NCBI RefSeq assembly: GCF_047948215.1
Contig: NC_134465.1
Coordinates: 48,453,946 to 48,517,945 of the forward strand
Source of the DNA: Lycorma delicatula
Lineage: Eukaryota; Arthropoda; Insecta; Hemiptera; Fulgoridae
Direction of reading: 5' to 3'
DNA: 64,000 nt
Below, one piece after another: positions 57,151 through 64,000 of this stretch. Numbering within the stretch: the stretch's first letter is position 1; each line of letters begins with the position of its first letter. The position numbers and the translations under genes were made by a program. The notes under the pieces are model-generated. The model saw only the letters and a list, made by a program, of their open reading frames with translations, was not told the origin of the DNA and made no database searches.

Positions 57151-57284
57151 GAAGATATGTCAAAATTTTCCGGAAATCGAATCATGGTTCTCTACAATAT
57201 GTACCTTTCTTATGAAATCTACCTAAAAAGATTACTCTTAGACTGAATATTTAAGGGTTTTCTAAGCTTGGAAAAAGTCGCAGC

Positions 57285-57306
57285 GTAATATGCTTAAGCA
57301 TATTAC
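57285..57306. repeat. 22-bp perfect palindrome with GCTTAAGC core
   Basis: Left arm GTAATATGCTT joined to its exact reverse complement. Shares the 12-base core ATGCTTAAGCAT with 1353-1378. Confidence 0.93.
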
Positions 57307-59080
57307 ACTGGACATGACAAGGATTCAGTCCTTGAGCGTGTAATATCCTCTATACTGTATTTTGTAGAATATTGAGTAGCGTAGAAATTCTTCGCGTGCT
57401 CGTTTTAGAACTAAACTGTACTACTTGAAGATTTTTTTTCCTCATCTTGTACCGGTTGGCGTTCAAATGAAACACGAGTGCTGCGAAGTGTGCTATTCTC
57501 ACGAAGATTATTAAATTCTACCAATTTGTTGTTTGCGGTCTAAATTTATCGCACCAAAAAATTGTTTAAAATTTTCATAAATTCATTCGCTGTTTTCTGT
57601 TAACTTTTTTTCAGTTTTGTTTTTAATAATAAAAGTAGATATTTTTTTTATTTTCGTAGACTTCTTTTCATCAATTTTCTCAAAATTAAGTTCTCTACAC
57701 GTTTTCTTAATAAAATTTACGCATTCATTAGTCATTTAACAAAGTTATTGTACTTCAAACCTAAAAAAACATGATTTTCATCACAGAAAGCTGTAGTTTT
57801 CTGATTTTCCAGATAAAATTAAAGGATTTTCTAAATCGAAGATGATAGAAGGTACTGAATTTGCTTTTTGTATCATCTTTATTACTGTGCTCGAAGGTAA
57901 AAGGTAAAGAAATTAGAAAAAGGTAATGAAATCTTGATCAAGAAATTTTCTCATTTCCTTAAAAAATATACAGTAATATTCACATTATACAATGTTTTTA
58001 GATTATTACGCTGCTATCTAACTTTTATGAAGGATTATTATTAGATGTATATAAAACATTTGAGTTGTAACATAAATTGTGGTATTTTAGATTAAGCAAA
58101 GATATATTAATAAATTATGTTTGTGACATTAACAAATTTACGTATAAAATACACCTAATAAAGTTTAGTAGTTTGATTATTATTAGTAGTGAGAATTTTT
58201 TTTATGTTTTAGCAGCTCACCTTCTTTTGAAATATTTCTCAGTAGTTGTTTCTTGGCACCATGAATGATAGTAAAATTCATTTATTTTCTTGTTGCGCTT
58301 GTAGAAAGTATACACTATGAAACAGTAAGCAAGCTAAGCAAATTTATGTTGTGTGCGTGTGTACGCATGTGTGTATGTATACATGTATAAGTATGCTTTA
58401 AAACTGAACATTGGTTTTATGCACATTTTATAGGAAGTAAATGTATATTTCCAGTAAGAAAGATATATTTTTGTCAAAGATGAGTTGAATTATTAACTGA
58501 TAGGCAAATTTTTTTGCTTCAATATTTTAGTCTGTTACATCTTAACTAAATTGAATATTCAAAAGAGCACGGTTTTTAAGAAAAATAGGTAAAAGTTAGC
58601 ATAATTTTTTATACTTTTACAGTGTAATATTCAAACTCTTGATATGTGCAAAAATATTTTCAGTGGAGGCAATTATCCCAATTATTACCCCTCCCATGTG
58701 GATACTTCTGTGTATTAGCCCTATTTAGTAATTGATACTGATAATTTGTAGTGTGTTGATGATACTAAATGTAATGGATGAATATGAGTTTTTAAAATCA
58801 TATTACTCAAAAAATTATTTTTTGAAAAGTACCAATATCTTAACTTTAAATACATTTCTACTGTAATTAAAAATATATTTGTAGAAAAAAAAAATAATTA
58901 CAAATTCTGTAAAATTTTGTTTGATTTCTATGCTACCTTTTCTTAATTAGCAAGGAATTTAAGACACATTTATCAGTGTTGAAAGTAAAATTCAAATTCT
59001 GAAATCAGTAATGAAAAATGTTAAAGTAAGCAGTATTTAAGTATTGTAGTGCTGGCAGTTAGTACCTTTTATTTTACAGC
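57307..59080. other. AT-rich sequence, no recognised gene
   Basis: No family recognised. Sequence near 57400-57560 is slightly less AT-rich. Confidence 0.45.
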
Positions 59081-59093
59081 GGTGGTGAAATGA

Positions 59094-59171
59094 AGATGTG
59101 GAGACTGCCCCAAGGTTCAAACATCATGACAATGTCAACTGGCAGGATCTTCGAGCTCTCTGTCTAAAAAA
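59094..59171 (+). CDS. Weak candidate terminal exon
   Basis: After a good acceptor (TTTTATTTTACAG), one frame reads GGEMKMWRLPQGSNIMTMST, then GRIFELSV and a stop. Other frames stop at once. The stretch is less AT-rich than its flanks. No family recognised; it may equally be a repeat fragment. Confidence 0.25.
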
Positions 59172-59338
59172 ATCATAAGGTTGTTTTTTCAATGCTAATT
59201 TAAGTTATTGTTGTGGTGCTAATTTTAACAGTAGAAGATTGTAGTTATGAACTAGTCTGGTGATCGGTTAATTTATTACTTCTTTTACTTTCTCTAAAAA
59301 TACTAATTGCTAATGTTTTACATAACTGACTTTCTAGT

Positions 59339-59390
59339 CAGTTTATAGACTAACTGACTAGATTTTTCTAGTCAGTTAGTCTATAAACTG
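59339..59390. repeat. Perfect hairpin, 24-bp arms, 4-base loop
   Basis: Left arm 59339-59362, loop TTTT, right arm 59367-59390, exact reverse complements. CTAGTCAGTTTA-type words occur three times in 70 bp. Confidence 0.96.
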
Positions 59391-59399
59391 TAAGATCAA

Positions 59400-61000
59400 G
59401 AAAGATTATTATTAAAATCTTATAAAATCCTCTCCTTAAAAATCCTGCTCTTTTAAAAAAAAAAATATGATAATACAATTTTTTCTTTATGGTTTTATAT
59501 ATATATATTACATATTTCATTTTATTTGGTAGTTTACACTATCTTTACGCATCTTTTTTGTTTATTATTATTTATTTCTTAAACGTAACAGTGTTTTAGT
59601 AAAAAAAAACCATTAAATCCCATCATTTAATGAAGTGTTTTCAAAAATAGATTGAATGATTTTGTAAAATATATAGCTTATTTTTTTTTAATTTTTGATT
59701 TTGTTATTTGGTACAGATAGATGTTTTAATCTATTGAACAAAATCTATCACATCATACAATTTACTTTACATAACAATTTTACTTTACAATTTATTTTAC
59801 ATAAGTAATTTTTTTTTTAATACCAATTAATTCTTATTTTAGTTTTTCATAGTAAGCTTGAAATAATAAAATACATAAATTATAATAAATATATATAATA
59901 AAATCATAATTTTCCTTATAATAGAAATTAAGTAATAACATTTCTTTTAAAGAAAGATGTTTTGTAGAAGAATATTACAGTTTTTTTATTATAATTACTT
60001 ATTAACCATGATTTTATTAGTCCCCATAAAAAATCTATGAGTACATTCAGTAGATACCTTAAAAATAGTACTTGCAAGGTCTCTTAGTGTATAGCAAAGC
60101 TCTTGTGAACAATCTAAAAGTGATTTCTTGTAAATATTTTATGATATAAAACTTAAGTTTTGGAATTGTGAAAAAATTCTTTTTAATATTTGTATTTTTA
60201 ACATTTAATGACACTAAGATTTGATTCCACAGAACAAAATTTTATAAATAAAAAAAAAAAACTTAATTACTTAAAAAATTTACATATGTATATATATATA
60301 TTTTTAGTTACTTATAACATTTTACAAGTAAAATAGTTAAATAATAAAGTTCAAAATGAAGAGTTTTTATTGACTATTTCCTGGTTCCTGCATTTTATTT
60401 ATTTTTTTGTATAATATATTTCTTCTAATAGAAGCTCTTTTATTGCCTAAATTCATTCAGTATGTGTGTGTATGTATATACAAACATATATATATATATA
60501 TATATATATGTAGTACAGTGAAACTGTACTCTTCATACAAGTTTTGCATTTTTTTGTCAATTTAATGTTGAAATGGTTAAGTTTAAGTGTATTTTTAAAA
60601 TTTGTTAAATTTTTAACAGACACTAATAAATAATATTTATTAGTAATAATAGTTTATTTTCATATTTATTTAAAAAAAAAATATATAGAATCCACTTGTC
60701 AGTTTTTTATTTATTTTTTTATTCAGTAGACCTTTCTTTACAAGTGGATTTAGTTTGATCTATTTTACTTATTTTATTATTAATAACTTATTACATCATA
60801 CTTCTGGACAATCACCTAATCCTATATATAAAATTAAAACCGATTACTAAAAGCTTTATTTCTTAATTTAAGTATCTTTTTTGAAAAATTTTAAAAAAGT
60901 TGTAAGGTAAAGTGCATTATTTTTTGGCAGCATTAAAAGTATACAAGACAGAAGTTTGTGAAAAATGTTATTTAAACGATAAGATTGGTGGGTTTACTTC
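59400..61000. other. AT-rich sequence with microsatellites
   Basis: AT runs at 59497-59508 and 60486-60510. No gene recognised. Confidence 0.5.
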
Positions 61001-61090
61001 CAGATTGATATAAATCATTACGGTAAACCTTCCCTAGTAGTTTACCTCCTCTTTTTACCATTTCCTTTTATTCTTCCTTTTAGAGTATCA

Positions 61091-61238
61091 GCATCTTCAA
61101 TTATTGCAGCAGAACTTAAGTTCTACCGACTACACCTTCAGGATACTTAAATCCCAATCAGTTGTTATTAGCTTAAATAGGGTCACTGCAACAAGTACTA
61201 ATGTTGCAGTGTAGATCTTTTGCAATAATTGAAGATGC
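61091..61238. repeat. Nested inverted repeats
   Basis: Outer pair GCATCTTCAATTATTGCA (61091-61108) and its exact reverse complement (61221-61238). Inner pair CACTGCAAC (61184-61192) and GTTGCAGTG (61203-61211). Could fold as a long hairpin with an internal stem. Confidence 0.92.
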
Positions 61239-61414
61239 AATGCTCAGAAGAATACAAAGAACATCTTGCAGAAAGAATGAAGAGTTACTGGGAAGAAAGA
61301 GAATAGCAAATTTATAAAAAAAATGAAAAATCAATGATCTGAAAAAAAGAACATTTTAACAGGCATTTTTATAATAAAATTTTACAATATTGTATAATAC
61401 TATAAACTTACCAC

Positions 61415-61640
61415 AACTTTACTTCTTAATTTGGGTTCCAAAAATACAGTAGAGGTTACTTTTATTAGAAAAACTGAAATCCGGGCAAGATCTTTCACTA
61501 GATGTAACTTGAGAACAAAGCGTTTCCAGACCTATGTTTATATGAACTTTTTTATTATTTTCACTGGTAGAATATGTGATGAAAGATTCTTTGTGGGACA
61601 CCTATAAATATGCGTGTGTGTCACACAGTCAAAAATTTCT
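61415..61640 (+). repeat. Interspersed repeat family C, copy 2
   Basis: Homologous to 33980-34175. The minus-strand 60-codon frame here (61419-61601) is an incidental frame of the repeat. Confidence 0.65.
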
Positions 61641-62860
61641 GTCCATAGACCACAAAACAGTTAGAATATTAATTTCTAATTTTGACTGATATGACTAATC
61701 GACCCTGGGCATTTAAACAAGTTAATCAGATCTCTTTATCTACCAGGCAAGATCTTGTAAGTATTTTTATTCTATTTTATGTGGAAGATATTGTTATGGA
61801 GCCCATTTCACTATAAGTTGCTGACATTTTAGGAAAATTTTATTCTGCTTTATTTAGCTAAAAGGATTTGTGTTAATCGACCAATGTGAAAAATACACAA
61901 TTTGAAACAATTGAATTTAGTCGGTATTTTTGTATTTTTAACTTTCATCAATGGTAAATTATATTTGTGGTAGTATTAATGAATTATGTTGTCTGTGTCA
62001 AATATATTAATACTTTGAAGAGCTATTGCCTATTGGAGAATTTTGAGCCATTTTCATTGCATTTTACTTAATAGCAGATAATAAGTTCTTTCCATCCTTG
62101 CTGGTAACATCTTAACAGATCTGTCATGTTGTATTATTGTAATCTGTAAAAATTAAAAATGAAATAATAATTTATTAATTTTTTAGAAAATATTTGAATA
62201 GCAATAATAATTACAAAATTTTTTATTAGTATCATGAATTTCATCCACTGAGAAGTTCAATCAGGAGTTATGTGGTTTTGTATAATAAAATTGTAATAAT
62301 ACATATAAAAATTACAGTTTATAAATTAAAAATAGTTTTTTTGCAAAATCCCAAATAATATTGTAATATTTACAGTGTTCCCAAACAAAATTAAATTTAA
62401 TAAAAATATATTTCTTAAACAGCTTACCTGGATTCCTCTTTTATCCTTCATTTAAAAAAACAAAAGAATCTTAACTTTTAAAATTTTTTCAAAAAGATTC
62501 ATTCTAACCACAGTAATATTTCAGTGCAAGTCAGTGACAAAGTTCTGCATCCAATCGAATAAGCAATGTGTAAATGAATTTTGTGTTGGATAAGTTAAGT
62601 AATTATTTTATTTTTTTTTTATGTGATTTGGATATTAAACATCAGATTAAATATTCAGTTCTTATAGAAATAATCTCTTCTAGAAACTTCCTAGATTTAA
62701 AATTAAATTAAACAATTTTTCCATTTACAAAATAGTATTCCATAATTAAAAAAATTAAAGATTAACAAAAGTTATTTTTGTATGTTTTCATTAATATAAA
62801 AATGTAGGTTTGTTGCTGGCTTTGATTTTTCTGTTTATTTCAATTAATATAGTTTTGTCA
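61641..62860. other. AT-rich sequence, no gene
   Basis: Nothing recognised. Confidence 0.5.
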
Positions 62861-62865
62861 TTTGT

Positions 62866-62980
62866 AGTGAAGTGCTTCAGACAAATTATTTGAAGGAACC
62901 GTGGTGGACTTGGACTGCTTTGATACCATTGAATTCTTATTGGATCCCAGAGGCGAAACAATCTACAAAAGAATGGTTTA
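62866..62980 (+). CDS. Candidate C-terminal exon, unknown protein
   Basis: A plus-strand frame reads SASDKLFEGTVVDLDCFDTI, then EFLLDPRGETIYKRMV and TAA at 62978-62980. The composition (acidic and hydrophobic, no low complexity) is protein-like, unlike the AT-rich flanks. An AG acceptor choice is uncertain: TTTGTAG at about 62867 would place a TGA first in this frame, so a slightly later AG (GTGAAG or CTTCAG) would be needed. Family not recognised. Confidence 0.35.
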
Positions 62981-64000
62981 AATATATTCATAGTTTTATT
63001 TTTTATATTTCAGTTTTTGTAAAATTATGAAGTAAGATTTTCAAGAGATCAGCTTTTGACTTACTGTAATGATTTTTTGACTTAACTGTTTTTTTAAAAA
63101 CTTCCTTTTTTGTCAGGATCATTTTTAAAAAATTAAAAGTCCATGTCTGGCAAATATAATTTAAGAAACCATTAGTGTTGCTTTATCAGATCATTCTTCC
63201 ATTTATTAAAGGTGACTGGCTTTGATTTTTACCTTTTTCTTTTCTGCTGTGTAGAAGGCAATTGAGAATTTAAGAAAACAAATTTCCTGATCAGACTATC
63301 TTAATTAAAAGTTTTAATGAATTCTGTTTTCACATTAGAGTACAAAGAGTAGTCTTTTGTTACCAGATTCATGCAAAATTCTCATGTCATTAAAATAAAA
63401 ACATTAATAGCATAGTATTAACATTCTAGAGGTGCTAATTATGTGGGAAAACATTCTGTAAAGGATACTTGGTTTTTATTTCTTTTATTATTGTTTTAAA
63501 AAATTATTTTTATTAGAATGAGATTATATTAAGAAAAAAAATCAGATTATATATTATATAGTAATTGTTAAAAAATGTTCTGTATATAGTGTTTTTTGTT
63601 GTGTATACTACTTCCAGGTGTTTCGTTCTTACCTGATACTTTTTTTTTTTTAGTTATAAGTTAAAATCTTCCATACTTGCTGTCAAGTTACAGTAAAATG
63701 TGATAGAATTTTTTTTTTACTTTGATCAAATTAAAGAAAATTTGTAAAATAAGATTGCTAGATTACAGTCAATAGACATTTTACTCAACACAAGTAGTCA
63801 GAATTAAAAAGACAGTGTGTGAAATCTAACTGAATAAGAACTTTTTTGATGGCTAAAACTGTTCACCTGCAAAAAAACAATGATTTATTAAATCTTCCAA
63901 ATGATACAAATAAATTAACATTTGCTACTTACTTTCTAGTATTAACATAGAACATTTTTTTTCACATTATTTTACTGTTTGTTTCTCCAATTCATAAAAA
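62981..64000. other. AT-rich sequence, no gene
   Basis: Nothing recognised beyond poly-T/A runs. Confidence 0.5.

Noticed and set aside
1..64000. CRISPR arrays, viral integrations, rRNA or operon structure
   Set aside because: No regularly spaced repeats, no viral structural or polymerase motifs beyond LINE RTs, no rRNA signatures, and the gene structure is intron-containing eukaryotic.

Overview
This is an AT-rich eukaryotic window (roughly 70% A+T by eye). It has small exons with GT-AG borders, long introns and dense decayed transposons: non-LTR retrotransposons (LINEs), mariner, Tigger/jerky, hAT and tRNA-derived SINEs. The transposon families and the host-gene orthology point to an arthropod, most likely an insect. 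Several repeats look like those I associate with hemipteran genomes (planthopper or lanternfly type), but the species is an inference held with low confidence. There is no bacterial, organellar, rRNA or CRISPR content.

The one host gene I recognise is strumpellin (WASH complex subunit 5, WASHC5), on the minus strand. Nine exons can be placed. Seven encode the C-terminal half (36944-37126, 35233-35344, 33631-33741, 28876-29059, 26101-26327, 19097-19250, 16128-16285). Two encode an N-terminal/middle part (10211-10351, 6350-6500). Reading along the minus strand, the C-terminal half comes BEFORE the N-terminal part, so the exons are not collinear with the protein. Two C-terminal exons carry frameshifts, and about 125 residues are missing between 35233 and 33741. 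The locus is therefore two tandem partial copies, a rearranged or pseudogenised gene, or a misassembly.

Layout: 3153-8840 holds two copies of an endonuclease/RT LINE flanking one WASHC5 exon, plus a mariner with terminal inverted repeats. 9-16 kb has a LINE C-terminal scrap, a degraded transposon ORF, a fold-back MITE and AT-rich intron. 16409-18213 is a 5'-truncated RNase H-bearing LINE with target duplications. 19-24 kb has a SINE, a 540-bp fold-back element and a CpG-richer repeat block. 24.5-28 kb has Tigger-type elements, 30.4-31.4 kb an IS630/Tc1-like DDE relic, 40-43.7 kb more DDE relics and a clean hAT MITE. 46-48.5 kb has duplicated repeats, 49.6-51.5 kb a jerky/Tigger transposase relic, and 52.7-54.6 kb a CpG-rich, low-complexity block followed by a third copy of the first LINE. 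Beyond 55 kb the sequence is mostly unrecognised, with a few candidate exons.

A recurring theme is short perfect inverted repeats with loops of 0-5 bases, several of which interrupt otherwise recognisable transposon sequence. Some transposon deletions and duplications also have microhomology at their joints. Together they suggest frequent local template switching or fold-back repair.
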